DNA of 12,929 nt from Shimia_B sp039198835 (GTDB lineage: Bacteria; Pseudomonadota; Alphaproteobacteria; Rhodobacterales; Rhodobacteraceae): contig JBCCTH010000067.1 in assembly GCA_039198835.1 (NCBI GenBank), forward strand, positions 1 to 12,929. The letters are read 5' to 3'. Position 1 is the stretch's first letter; every line of letters starts with the position of its first letter. Below are positions 1 to 7,008 of this stretch, piece after piece. The translations under genes and the position numbers were made by a program. The notes under the pieces are model-generated. The model saw nothing but the letters and a program-made list of their open reading frames with translations. It did not search any database and was not told where the DNA came from.

Positions 1-103
1 CGCGCAGGTCGATCTCGACGATGTCTTCGGCTTTTTCTTCGGAGAGGGTTTGGGTGATGAGCGCACGGGTGGCCTCGCTCATCTCTTGGGGCTTCGCGAT
101 CAT
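1..103 (-). CDS. rsfS: Ribosome silencing factor RsfS, N-terminal part (runs off the left edge)
   Basis: RsfS (Iojap/DUF143 family) binds ribosomal protein uL14 and stops the large subunit from joining the small one when nutrients are short. Only the first 34 or so residues are in the window; they end with AEDIVEIDLR, which matches the conserved opening of the family (KAEDIV.IDLRGKS). The frame stays open leftward to base 1. I chose ATG at 103-101 (MIAKPQEMSEATR) because the length before the conserved block then fits the family; ATG at 82-80 is also possible. The frame is open upstream to an ATG at 247, but that would add about 48 low-complexity residues not usual for RsfS. A short reading frame with a strong ribosome binding site overlaps this start by four bases (see 100-156). 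The identification rests on a short stretch. Confidence 0.72.
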   Translation of the reverse strand, partial: MIAKPQEMSEATRALITQTLSEEKAEDIVEIDLR

Positions 104-156
104 GCGCGCCCCAGCATCCGCGGCCTGCGCCGCATCGGACGAAAGAGACAGGACAT
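100..156 (-). CDS. Possible 18-codon leader ORF coupled to rsfS
   Basis: On the minus strand a perfect Shine-Dalgarno AGGAGG (165-160) stands three bases before ATG at 156-154. The frame that follows codes for 18 residues, many of them Arg, and stops with TGA at 102-100. The stop overlaps the rsfS ATG at 103-101 in an ATGA arrangement, the usual geometry of translational coupling. The best ribosome binding site near rsfS therefore serves this small frame and not rsfS itself, whose own ATG has only a weak GGGGCG upstream. The three-base spacing is tighter than usual, so initiation here is not certain. An 18-codon frame may also occur by chance in GC-rich DNA. The peptide itself resembles nothing I know. 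Confidence 0.35.
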   Translation of the reverse strand: MSCLFRPMRRRPRMLGRA

Positions 157-366
157 TGTCCTCCTGCTTTTGCGCGCCGTCAGCCCCGGCGCTAGGCGTG
201 CGGTGAGAGTAGCTTGGCTGGAGTGACAAAACAACGACACTGTGCATTTTTCGTGTCTAAGTTGAGTTCCTGCCCGAGGCTGCACAAAAGCACGGCGCTC
301 AATATGGCCTGAACTGCGCTCTCTCAAGGGGAAAGGACGCACATTGCGCCTGATAGGATGTGCCAG

Positions 367-523
367 GCATGCCCTCTGGCTCGGCGCGGCAGGCGGCCAG
401 AAAACACGGGCACCCACCAGAGCTGCCGTTTCCTCAATCGGCTGGGAGGAAAGTGTCGCCCGCCCATGCGCTGGGCAGTACGCGCGCGCCGCGCGTCGTC
501 TGGTTCAAGGTCTCCGAGGCAAG
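367..523. repeat. Direct repeat, copy 1 (core 367-457)
   Basis: The first 91 bases (367-457) match 572-662 without gaps at 85 of 91 positions. Weaker similarity continues to about 523, with a two-base length difference (for example GTCTGG at 496 and at 703, GGCAAG at 516 and at 723). The core contains GCGGCAGGCGGCCAGAAAAC. It could be one unit of a dispersed intergenic repeat family that was locally duplicated. I cannot tell whether other copies exist in the genome. Confidence 0.85.
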
Positions 524-571
524 TTTCATGGCGCGCGAGGCCTGCATCAGCAATGTCCCCGCCATTTTCTC

Positions 572-730
572 GCATGCCCTCCGGCTCGGCGCGGCAGGCG
601 GCCAGAAAACACGGGCACCCACCCGAGTTGCCGCTTCCTCAATCGGCTCGGAAGAAAGTGTCACAAGCCCATGCGTCCAACCTCGTTCTCGCCTCGCGCA
701 TGGTCTGGCTCGAGGCCTTTGGGGCAAGCT
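572..730. repeat. Direct repeat, copy 2 (core 572-662)
   Basis: Second copy of the repeat at 367-523. The core differs at six positions, scattered with no three-base rhythm, as expected for non-coding DNA. It ends about 60 bases before the stop codon of the MCP-like gene on the minus strand, so it would fall in the 3' untranslated part of that message and upstream of rsfS. Confidence 0.85.
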
Positions 731-791
731 GCGCGCTGCTAGCAACGCCATAGGGCCGTCATTGGCACGTGCTTTCCGGTCATGGCCGCCT

Positions 792-1541
792 TCATTGGCG
801 CTGGGTTTGCATCATCCCGTTAATGCTCACGCGAACATCGCCGCTCGCGGCCTCGGTCGCTTCCGAAAGCGATTTGATTTCTTGCGCGATCACAGAAAAT
901 CCGCGCCCCGCTTCGCCGGCGCGCGCGGCCTCCACAGCCGCATTCAGGGCAATCAGGCGCACCGTTTTGCTGATCGTGTCGATCCGGTCCATCGCGCCCT
1001 CGGCCGAGCTTTGTGCTGCTTTCGCGCGCAAACGCTCTTCTTCGCGGATGGCGGCATGGGCGGCTTCGATCGCCTCTGAAAGCTCGACGGCAGCATAATG
1101 AAAATGGCTGTAGACATAGGCGATCAGCTCTTCGATTTCCGCAGGGTCGATGGCGCGTTCCGCATCGAGCGCCGTCACGACCCGCCGCGCGCGCGCGCCA
1201 AACTCCGTCAGGACAGAGAGCGTATGCGGGTGGCGATCAGCCACGTCGCGCATCCATGCCAAGGCCGCTTCATTGAGCTCCGGCAAAGGGCCGCGCCCCA
1301 CAAGCGCGCTCTGCAAGCGATCAAAGCCCTCTAGCGCGCGCACCGCGCCCCGCGTCGCCGAGGCAACGCTCTCACGGTCTTGCGAAAGCTTGCACACGCT
1401 CGAAAACATGCAGGTCCTGATACAATGGGTGCGCAGCAAGACGGGAAGGCTTTGCATCGCGGCGAACGCGTGTTGATCGCTCGCGTCGCGCATCACCGCA
1501 TCGGGAAAATCTATGCCAAAATCGACATCATAGCCAGCCAT
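792..1541 (-). CDS. Soluble MCP-like signalling protein (methyl-accepting chemotaxis protein hairpin tip)
   Basis: A 249-residue protein whose C-terminal part (about residues 165-245) is the tip of a chemoreceptor signalling domain: ALNAAVEAARAGEAGRGFSV followed by IAQEIKSLSE, which is the part that contacts CheA and CheW. It has no membrane segment and no HAMP domain, so it should be cytoplasmic. The signalling domain stops soon after the tip; most of the returning helix of a normal receptor is missing, as is a C-terminal CheR/CheB pentapeptide. The N-terminal part is a helical region of unknown fold with a Cys cluster (THCIRTCMFSSVCK, about residues 38-51) and His-rich spots (RHPH, HFH) that could bind metal or heme. 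The gene lies 54 bases after the SOUL gene on the same strand and may share its message. Start ATG at 1541 has only a weak ribosome site. The domain call is firm; the signal sensed is unknown. Confidence 0.8.
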   Translation of the reverse strand: MAGYDVDFGIDFPDAVMRDASDQHAFAAMQSLPVLLRTHCIRTCMFSSVCKLSQDRESVASATRGAVRALEGFDRLQSALVGRGPLPELNEAALAWMRDVADRHPHTLSVLTEFGARARRVVTALDAERAIDPAEIEELIAYVYSHFHYAAVELSEAIEAAHAAIREEERLRAKAAQSSAEGAMDRIDTISKTVRLIALNAAVEAARAGEAGRGFSVIAQEIKSLSEATEAASGDVRVSINGMMQTQRQ

Positions 1542-1595
1542 TGGCGATGAGTAGCGCTCAATGGTTAAGGGGATGTGAGCGTCAGCGCAGCAGTC

Positions 1596-2219
1596 CTAAC
1601 GGATCACGGGCACAGCCACTTCGTTGCGGCGTGCCCAAGGCGGCGTCATCGGCCCGTCATAGAAGAAGTAGCGCGGCGCGCCCGCCACATCCAACCCGCG
1701 CTCTCGCGCCTCATCGATGAGGTCTTGCGTCTTTGTCGCGAGCGCCGCTGACGTGCGGAAGCCGGAGAATTGCATCACGAAAAGCTCCTCCTGCCCTGTT
1801 TCCACGAACCTGATCGCGCTGCTGCGCGCCTCCGGCAATGTGTCGAGCCTGAAGGCCGCCGGCATCATGAAGCTTACCGTCCAGCCCTCGCTGACATCGG
1901 GCTCGGGCACCTGACCAACGGGGACAGTCATGGCGATCTTTTCGCCCGTGGCATTGCCGCCGAAGATGTAATTGGCCAAAGCCTGGAACCCGCGCGAGAC
2001 CGCGCGGCTTTGCGACCCTGTGACCGTCACCTCGGCGAGGATGTGCGGCTCATATTCCCGAAGTTGGAAGCGTTCATCGCCTTCAAGCACTGAATACGGG
2101 GGGAGCTCATAGCCTTTATACACATCGCCCTCCGTCGCCGCCGCCACCGCCGCGCCAATGAGCGCAACGATCAGCGCCGCGTGGATAAACTTCAAAAGTC
2201 CAAACATGTCTTGCTTCAT
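1596..2219 (-). CDS. SOUL heme-binding family protein, probably exported
   Basis: A protein of about 207 residues of the SOUL/HBP family, which binds heme or related tetrapyrroles; the bacterial members have no settled role. Family marks are the opening YSVLEGDERFQLREY and then EVTVTG, the block RGFQALANYIFGGNATGEKI with AMTVPV after it, the MQFSGF strand, and a PRYFFYDGPMTPPW ending. A hydrophobic stretch (LKFIHAALIVALIGAAVAAA) at the N-terminus looks like a signal peptide, so the protein is likely periplasmic. I prefer ATG at 2219-2217; the frame also allows GTG at 2234, but that start sits in a small hairpin (GTGCG-CAA-CGCAC, 2222-2234). Length is normal for the family. It is divergent from leuC across about 300 bases and is followed 54 bases later by the MCP-like gene. 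Confidence 0.88.
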   Translation of the reverse strand: MKQDMFGLLKFIHAALIVALIGAAVAAATEGDVYKGYELPPYSVLEGDERFQLREYEPHILAEVTVTGSQSRAVSRGFQALANYIFGGNATGEKIAMTVPVGQVPEPDVSEGWTVSFMMPAAFRLDTLPEARSSAIRFVETGQEELFVMQFSGFRTSAALATKTQDLIDEARERGLDVAGAPRYFFYDGPMTPPWARRNEVAVPVIR

Positions 2220-2268
2220 ATGTGCGCAACGCACGGGCGCGCGCTTCGGATCAAAAATTTTCAGCCGC

Positions 2269-2297
2269 TTGCGAGAGTTTGCCGCGCCGCTTATGAT
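2269..2297 (+). promoter_or_regulatory. Likely sigma-70-type promoter of leuC
   Basis: TTGCGA (2269-2274) and TATGAT (2292-2297) are separated by exactly 17 bases and match the consensus at four and five of six positions. Transcription would begin near 2304 and leave a leader of about 230 bases before leuC. It is the best hexamer pair I see in the divergent gap between the SOUL gene and leuC. Confidence 0.5.
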
Positions 2298-2432
2298 TTA
2301 TTGGCGAGCCATCAGCGAGATCAGCAAGCCCATGCCGTTGCAATGCGAAATGACAGACCACATGCGCGTCCCCTGGCGCTTCTTTGGCATGTCAAAATCG
2401 GCTTTAGCGCGGCGATAGCGCTGCCACCCCGC

Positions 2433-2459
2433 GCGCTGCGTCTTCGCGAAGAAGAGCGC
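2433..2459 (+). promoter_or_regulatory. Hairpin in the leuC leader
   Basis: GCGCT (2433-2437) pairs with AGCGC (2455-2459) and encloses the perfect palindrome TCTTCGCGAAGA (2441-2452). It lies in the predicted untranslated leader, about 75 bases before leuC. There is no T-run after it, so it is not a simple terminator. A short open frame crosses it but is not a run of Leu codons, so classical leucine attenuation is not supported. The function is unknown. Confidence 0.25.
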
Positions 2460-2533
2460 CTTGCCCGCCTCGAGGCCCCACCCCCGCGCGCGCAGCCGCG
2501 CGCCGCGTAGCCGAACTCCCGAAGGAACAAGCC

Positions 2534-3967
2534 ATGGCTGGCAAAACCCTCTACGATAAAATCTGGGACGCCCATATCGTCAGCACGTCCGAGGACGGGA
2601 CGTGCCTTTTGTATATCGATCGGCATTTTGTCCATGAAGTGACAAGCCCGCAGGCCTTTGAAGGCCTTTCGCTTGCCGGCCGTCCCGTCAGAGCGCCTGA
2701 TAAAACCATCGTCGTGCCTGATCACAACGTGCCGACAACCTGGGACAGGGCGCGCGGGATCGACAATGAAGAAAGTCGGATCCAAGTCGACGCACTGCAT
2801 GACAATGTGCAGGCGTTCAAGCTGCCCAACTACTATGAGATGAACGATATTCGCCAGGGCATCGTTCATATCGTTGGCCCTGAACAAGGCTGGACATTGC
2901 CCGGCTGCACCATCGTGTGCGGTGACAGTCATACACCGACCCATGGGGCCTTCGGTGCGCTTGCCCATGGCATCGGCACCTCCGAGGTGGAGCATGTGCT
3001 GGCCACGCAAACGCTCATCCAGAAGAAATCCAAGAATATGAAGGTGGAGGTGCGCGGCGCATTGCGGGCGGGCGTCACAGCCAAGGATATCGCGCTCCAT
3101 GTCATCGGTGTCACCGGCACAGGCGGCGGCACGGGCCATGTGATCGAATATACCGGCGAGGCCATCCGCGCGCTTTCAATGGAAGGGCGCATGACGATCT
3201 GCAATCTGGCCATCGAAGGCGGCGCGCGCGCGGGGATCATCGCCCCCGATGAGACAACCTTTGCTTATGTGCAGGGCCGCGCGCACGCCCCCAAAGGCGC
3301 GCTTTGGGAAAACGCCCTCGCCTGGTGGCGCACGCTTTACTCGGATGCGGATGCGCTTTTTGACAAGGTCGTCGAGATCGACGCCGCCGATATCGCGCCC
3401 GTCGTGACCTGGGGGACCTCGCCAGAGGATGTCTTGCCGATCACGGGCGCTGTGCCCGCGCCGGAGGATTTTGAAGGCGGGAAGGTCGCGGCGGCGGCGC
3501 GCTCCTTGGATTACATGGGGCTCAAGCCGCATACCCGCCTCGAAGACATCGAGATCGATGCCGTCTTCCTGGGCTCTTGCACGAATGGCCGCATCGAGGA
3601 CCTGCGCGCCGCCGCCGAGGTCTTGCGGGGGCGTAAAATCTCTCAGCGGTTGACCACGGCCATCGTTGTCCCCGGCTCCGGGTTGGTGCGGATGCAAGCC
3701 GAGGAAGAAGGCCTCGCTGACATCTTTAAGGAGGCTGGCTTCGAATGGCGGTTGGCGGGGTGCTCGATGTGTCTGGGGATGAACCCCGACCAACTCGGCC
3801 CCAAGGTGCGCTGTGCCTCAACCTCAAATCGCAATTTCGAAGGTCGCCAGGGCCGCGGGGCCAGGACGCATCTGATGAGCCCCGCGATGGCCGCCGCCGC
3901 CGCTGTGACCGGCAGGCTCACAGACGTGCGCGATTTCATGGCCGATGCGGGCGCGGAGCGGCTGTGA
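2534..3967 (+). CDS. leuC: 3-isopropylmalate dehydratase, large subunit
   Basis: With LeuD it forms isopropylmalate isomerase, which converts 2-isopropylmalate into 3-isopropylmalate in leucine synthesis, in the cytoplasm. The 477 residues fit a bacterial LeuC (about 466-475). The aconitase-type [4Fe-4S] cluster ligands are all present: Cys349 in VFLGSCTNGRIEDLR, and Cys410 and Cys413 in AGCSMCLGMNPD. Other family blocks are TLYDKIWDAH at the start, the GDSHTPTHGAFGALAHGIGT motif, and a C-terminal NRNFEGRQG. ATG at 2534 follows GAAGGAA with good spacing. It is the first gene of the leu cluster and lies 172 bases before leuD, so the two subunits are probably made from one message. Confidence 0.97.
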   Translation: MAGKTLYDKIWDAHIVSTSEDGTCLLYIDRHFVHEVTSPQAFEGLSLAGRPVRAPDKTIVVPDHNVPTTWDRARGIDNEESRIQVDALHDNVQAFKLPNYYEMNDIRQGIVHIVGPEQGWTLPGCTIVCGDSHTPTHGAFGALAHGIGTSEVEHVLATQTLIQKKSKNMKVEVRGALRAGVTAKDIALHVIGVTGTGGGTGHVIEYTGEAIRALSMEGRMTICNLAIEGGARAGIIAPDETTFAYVQGRAHAPKGALWENALAWWRTLYSDADALFDKVVEIDAADIAPVVTWGTSPEDVLPITGAVPAPEDFEGGKVAAAARSLDYMGLKPHTRLEDIEIDAVFLGSCTNGRIEDLRAAAEVLRGRKISQRLTTAIVVPGSGLVRMQAEEEGLADIFKEAGFEWRLAGCSMCLGMNPDQLGPKVRCASTSNRNFEGRQGRGARTHLMSPAMAAAAAVTGRLTDVRDFMADAGAERL

Positions 3968-4032
3968 CGTCTTGTAAAAACCCGTCTCTAGAACCGGTAG
4001 TTGAGAGGCTAGCGCCATAAATCCATGCCGAT

Positions 4033-4052
4033 GGGTCACCGGCGCCTGACCC
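4033..4052 (+). other. Hairpin between leuC and leuD
   Basis: GGGTCA (4033-4038) and TGACCC (4047-4052) form a perfect six-base stem with an eight-base loop in the 172-base gap. There is no T-run. It could mark RNA processing or partial termination that sets the ratio of the two subunits, but nothing in the sequence proves a role. No gene is evident in this gap. Confidence 0.25.
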
Positions 4053-4139
4053 CGCGCATTTGCGGCTCTGCTCTTTGGCCAGTATACGCGACCGGCGCGT
4101 CACGCGGTGCTTCAGGCAGCGGGAGCAAACGGAGCAAAA

Positions 4140-4745
4140 ATGGAAAAGTTCACCACCCTCACGGGCATTGCCGCGCCCATGCCGCTCATCAATATCGACA
4201 CCGATATGATCTTGCCCAAGCAGTTCCTCAAGACGATCAAGCGTTCAGGGCTCGGCGTCAGCGCGTTCTTCGAGATGCGCTATGACATGGCGGGCAACGA
4301 GAACCCTGACTTTGTCTTGAACAAGCCCGCCTATCGAGATGCGCAAATCCTCATCGCGGGAGATAATTTTGGCACCGGATCGAGCCGCGAACATGCGCCC
4401 TGGGCGCTTCTCGATTTCGGCATCCGCTGCGTGATCTCCACGAGCTTTGCCGATATCTTTTACAATAACTGCTTCAAGAACGGTATTTTGCCCATCGTCG
4501 TGCGCCCCGCGGAGCTTGATCGCTTGATGGCAGACTCCGCGAAAGGCGCCAACGCGCGGATGGATATCGATCTTGCGGCGCAGACGATCACAAGCTCCGA
4601 CGGCGAGGTCTTGAGCTTCGATATCGATCCTTTCCGAAAGCACTGCCTGCTGAACGGGCTCGATGACATCGGGCTCAGCCTCGAAAAATCCGAGGCGATT
4701 GATGCATTCGAGTCACAGGCGCGGGCGCTGCGCCCCTGGCTTTAA
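4140..4745 (+). CDS. leuD: 3-isopropylmalate dehydratase, small subunit
   Basis: Small (swivel-domain) subunit of isopropylmalate isomerase, partner of LeuC. The 201 residues are the standard LeuD length. Family motifs are NIDTDMILPKQFLK near residues 18-31, GDNFGTGSSREHAPWALLDF near residues 77-96 with the substrate-contacting SSREHA, and ISTSFADIFYNNCFKNGILP. The frame is open to a GTG at 4107, but ATG at 4140 gives the family N-terminus (MEKFTTLTG) and has GGAG five bases upstream, so I take ATG. A hairpin without a T-run follows at 4794-4814. Confidence 0.97.
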   Translation: MEKFTTLTGIAAPMPLINIDTDMILPKQFLKTIKRSGLGVSAFFEMRYDMAGNENPDFVLNKPAYRDAQILIAGDNFGTGSSREHAPWALLDFGIRCVISTSFADIFYNNCFKNGILPIVVRPAELDRLMADSAKGANARMDIDLAAQTITSSDGEVLSFDIDPFRKHCLLNGLDDIGLSLEKSEAIDAFESQARALRPWL

Positions 4746-4793
4746 GCGGCGCTTATCTTCGCGCGCCACAATTCAGCCACACTATATCTAGAC

Positions 4794-4814
4794 GCGCGGC
4801 GGCGATTGCCGCGC
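4794..4814 (+). terminator. Hairpin after leuD, possible weak terminator
   Basis: GCGCGGC (4794-4800) and GCCGCGC (4808-4814) form a perfect seven-base stem with a seven-base loop, about 50 bases after the leuD stop. No U-tract follows, so intrinsic termination would be weak. The rest of the 277-base gap up to 5022 holds nothing I can name; a promoter for the next gene probably lies there, but I see no convincing hexamer pair. Confidence 0.3.
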
Positions 4815-5022
4815 TAGGGCAGCCCCGCTCAGCCTAATTTTCGTAAGGTTTCCGAGCCTCGGGCCAAAAAGATTCCTCCGGCGAAAACAGAAGCTTGCCC
4901 GGTGAAGTCAAAGTGGGCACAATCAAGACAAGAATGAGGCACTCGGACCAACGCGTCCGGGATCAAAAATGGGATAAGGCCCGGGCATCGTACCCTGGTC
5001 GTCCATCGTTGAGGGTCAGGCA

Positions 5023-5859
5023 GTGATTTCACGGCTTTCCGGCGCGCTATTGCGCGCATTCCTCGTGGTCTGGTTGATCGCGACCCCGGCCCTCCTGCTT
5101 TCGGGCGGCAGCCGGGACGCCGCCGAAGGCGTGGCGCTGATCGCGCTCTTCGCAGCGATCATCGCATTCATCGAATATGGCTCTGAATATCCGAGCCTGG
5201 TCGATTTTCGTCACGCGCCGCCGTTCAATCGGCTGCGGTTCGGGGCGTTCTTCATCATCGTCTTTCTTCTTTCCGTGATTTGCCGGGGGTTTTATGACAC
5301 CACAGCGATCACAGAGTTCGTGACGGCCATTGCCGGGCTCGTCGGGCATCTCATTGATTTTCCCTATTCCCCGGTGCGCAACATGATCCTGATGCTTCCA
5401 GCGGGGGCCGATCCCGCGCTTTTGGAGGCTGTGCGCATGACGGCGGGCCTGGCCTATTTGCTCTCGATCCTGGCCATTCTAACCATCGCGCTTTTCATCC
5501 GGCTTGACAGATGGCCCGCCCGCTACGGCACATTCAATGTCTGGGTGAACCTGCCCACATTCGATCCGACGGCGGGCGGTGATGTCGTTGAGCGGCTGCA
5601 CCGCGTGGCGCGCCTTAACCTTGCGTTAGGGTTTCTTCTGCCATTCGTGATCCCGGCGCTTTTGAAGATCATGGCGCAGACCTTTAGCCCGCTATCGCTT
5701 GATGCGCCGCAGGCTCTGATCTGGACGATGGCGATATGGGCATTCTTTCCCGCTTCCTTGTTCATGCGCGGCATCGCGATGGGGCGCGTGGCGCGGATGA
5801 TCGAAGACAAACGCCGCCAGCGCTATGCGGAGTTTGGCGAAGAGGGCGTGCTCGTCTGA
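5023..5859 (+). CDS. Multi-pass inner-membrane protein of unknown function
   Basis: The 278-residue protein has about six to seven hydrophobic segments, near residues 9-28, 35-51, 73-90, 97-112, 141-163, 203-221 and 233-252, and a basic C-terminal tail (EDKRRQR). I do not recognise a catalytic or transport motif. GTG at 5023 is chosen because GAGGG stands seven bases before it and the first residues (MISRLSGALLRAF) lead straight into a membrane segment. The stop TGA overlaps the proposed start of the next gene, so the two are probably translated together. From memory, a membrane protein and an EEP-fold protein between leuD and leuB recur in Rhodobacterales; this is recalled, not searched. A link to leucine synthesis is not evident. 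Confidence 0.8.
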   Translation: MISRLSGALLRAFLVVWLIATPALLLSGGSRDAAEGVALIALFAAIIAFIEYGSEYPSLVDFRHAPPFNRLRFGAFFIIVFLLSVICRGFYDTTAITEFVTAIAGLVGHLIDFPYSPVRNMILMLPAGADPALLEAVRMTAGLAYLLSILAILTIALFIRLDRWPARYGTFNVWVNLPTFDPTAGGDVVERLHRVARLNLALGFLLPFVIPALLKIMAQTFSPLSLDAPQALIWTMAIWAFFPASLFMRGIAMGRVARMIEDKRRQRYAEFGEEGVLV

Positions 5860-6875
5860 ACCTCAGCCGAGGCGCGCGGGCGGCTCTGGCGGCCGTCATT
5901 GCGCTCACCGGGTTCATCGCGCACCCCACCATGGCAGAGACGCTGCGGATAGCGACTTTCAACACCGAGTTGTCGCGAAAGGGGCCGGGCCTTTTGCTGC
6001 GCGATCTGCGCAAATCAACCGCCGATATCGCCCATGTGCTGAGCCGGATGTCTGCCGTCGATGCAGATATCTGGGTCCTGCAAGACATCGACTATGATCA
6101 TGAGCGTCTCGCGCTGGGCGCGCTGGCTGAGGCAGCGGGGCTTCCCTTTGTTTTCGCCGCCCAGCCCAATACGGGGCTGCGCAGCGGCGCTGATCTTGAC
6201 GGCGATGGTCGCATTGGCGGCGCGCGCGATGCCCATGGCTATGGGTGGTTCTCTGGGCAGGGCGGCATCGCGCTTTTGTCTCGGTTCCCTTTGAGCTTGC
6301 GCCAAGATCTAAGCGCGCTCATTTGGAGCGATGTGCCCTGGGCGACGCTGCCCGAGCGCGATGGTGAACCGTTTCTGGATCCGGATGCGCGCGCGGTGAT
6401 GCGGCTCTCGAGCACGGCGCATTGGCGCATTGATGTCGCGCTGCCTGGCGGCACGCTCACGCTGCTGACCGCCTATCCAACGCCGCCTGTCTTTGATGGG
6501 CCCGAGGATCGCAACGGTCTCAGAAACGCCGATGAGATCGCGCTTTTGCGGGAGATGATGAGAGAGGCGGAAAAGAACTTTGTTGTCATCGGTGATCTCA
6601 ATCTCGATCCGGAGCGCGGCGCGGGGCGGCGCGATGCGATACGCGCGCTTTTGAGCGATAGCGCGCTTGCGCCTGATCGCCTGGCGGGCCGTGCCACGGT
6701 GGATTTTGGCGCTCAAAGCGCGGGGCGGTTGCGTGTGAGCTATGCGCTTGCGTCGCGCGACCTCAAGGTGATCGAGGCCGGCATTGCCTGGCAAGATCCG
6801 CCCTTTGACGCCAAGATCCGCTACACCCGTCACCATCCCGTTTGGATTGATATCGATTTGGGCAAACTGCGTTAG
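5856..6875 (+). CDS. Exported endonuclease/exonuclease/phosphatase (EEP) family protein
   Basis: An EEP-fold protein (the DNase I / exonuclease III / inositol phosphatase superfamily), predicted to cut phosphodiester or phosphomonoester bonds with a divalent metal. Visible motifs are RIATFNTEL near the start, GDLNLDPE (about residues 246-253), and RHHPVW near the C-terminus, where His acts as general base. The usual LQE metal ligand is replaced here by LQDIDYD. A calcium-loop-like DLDGDGRIGG sits in the first half. Codons before ATG 5931 read as a signal peptide (RGARAALAAVIALTGFIAHP, then TMA), so the protein is probably exported. No ATG, GTG or TTG lies where this peptide should begin; CTG at 5856 overlaps the upstream TGA (CTGA) and has AGAGGG nine bases before it, so I propose it with caution. 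Starting at ATG 5931 would remove the signal peptide. The substrate is unknown. Confidence 0.82.
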   Translation: MNLSRGARAALAAVIALTGFIAHPTMAETLRIATFNTELSRKGPGLLLRDLRKSTADIAHVLSRMSAVDADIWVLQDIDYDHERLALGALAEAAGLPFVFAAQPNTGLRSGADLDGDGRIGGARDAHGYGWFSGQGGIALLSRFPLSLRQDLSALIWSDVPWATLPERDGEPFLDPDARAVMRLSSTAHWRIDVALPGGTLTLLTAYPTPPVFDGPEDRNGLRNADEIALLREMMREAEKNFVVIGDLNLDPERGAGRRDAIRALLSDSALAPDRLAGRATVDFGAQSAGRLRVSYALASRDLKVIEAGIAWQDPPFDAKIRYTRHHPVWIDIDLGKLR

Positions 6876-7008
6876 CTCAGCATATCGCGCGCCACTCGAT
6901 CAAGGCGGGGAAGCGCGCCACGCGGTCTTGGCTTATCCCCGCGCCCATCTGCTTGACGCTCCCAGATGCGCTCGCTACCGCGCAGAGCGCAGCAACAGGA
7001 GCGCCGAC

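Larger units (their letters stand above)
248..791. other. Non-coding stretch between rsfS and the MCP-like gene
   Basis: About 540 bases contain no gene I can support. Long open frames exist on both strands, but they overlap each other and none looks like a known protein. The main content is a direct repeat with period 205-207 (see the repeat entries). The period is not a multiple of three, so any frame crossing both copies reads them in different phases; this argues that the repeat is not protein-coding. The promoter of rsfS should lie at the left end, but I see no clear hexamer pair. Confidence 0.6.

Noticed and set aside
344..1079. Long open frames on the plus strand (132, 131 and 239 codons)
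   Set aside because: They overlap one another, read the two repeat copies in different phases, and the longest runs antisense through the MCP-like gene. GC-rich DNA makes such frames by chance.
2181..2510. Small frames in the leuC leader as a leucine attenuator peptide
   Set aside because: The frames contain scattered Leu codons but no consecutive run, and no terminator with a T-run follows.
2321..3139. A 272-codon minus-strand frame opposite leuC
   Set aside because: It is the antisense shadow of leuC, whose motifs are unmistakable, and resembles no known protein.
4025..4285. An 86-codon frame between leuC and leuD
   Set aside because: Most of it overlaps leuD in another frame, and it has no ribosome site; its His-rich sequence is a frame-shifted reading of leuD.
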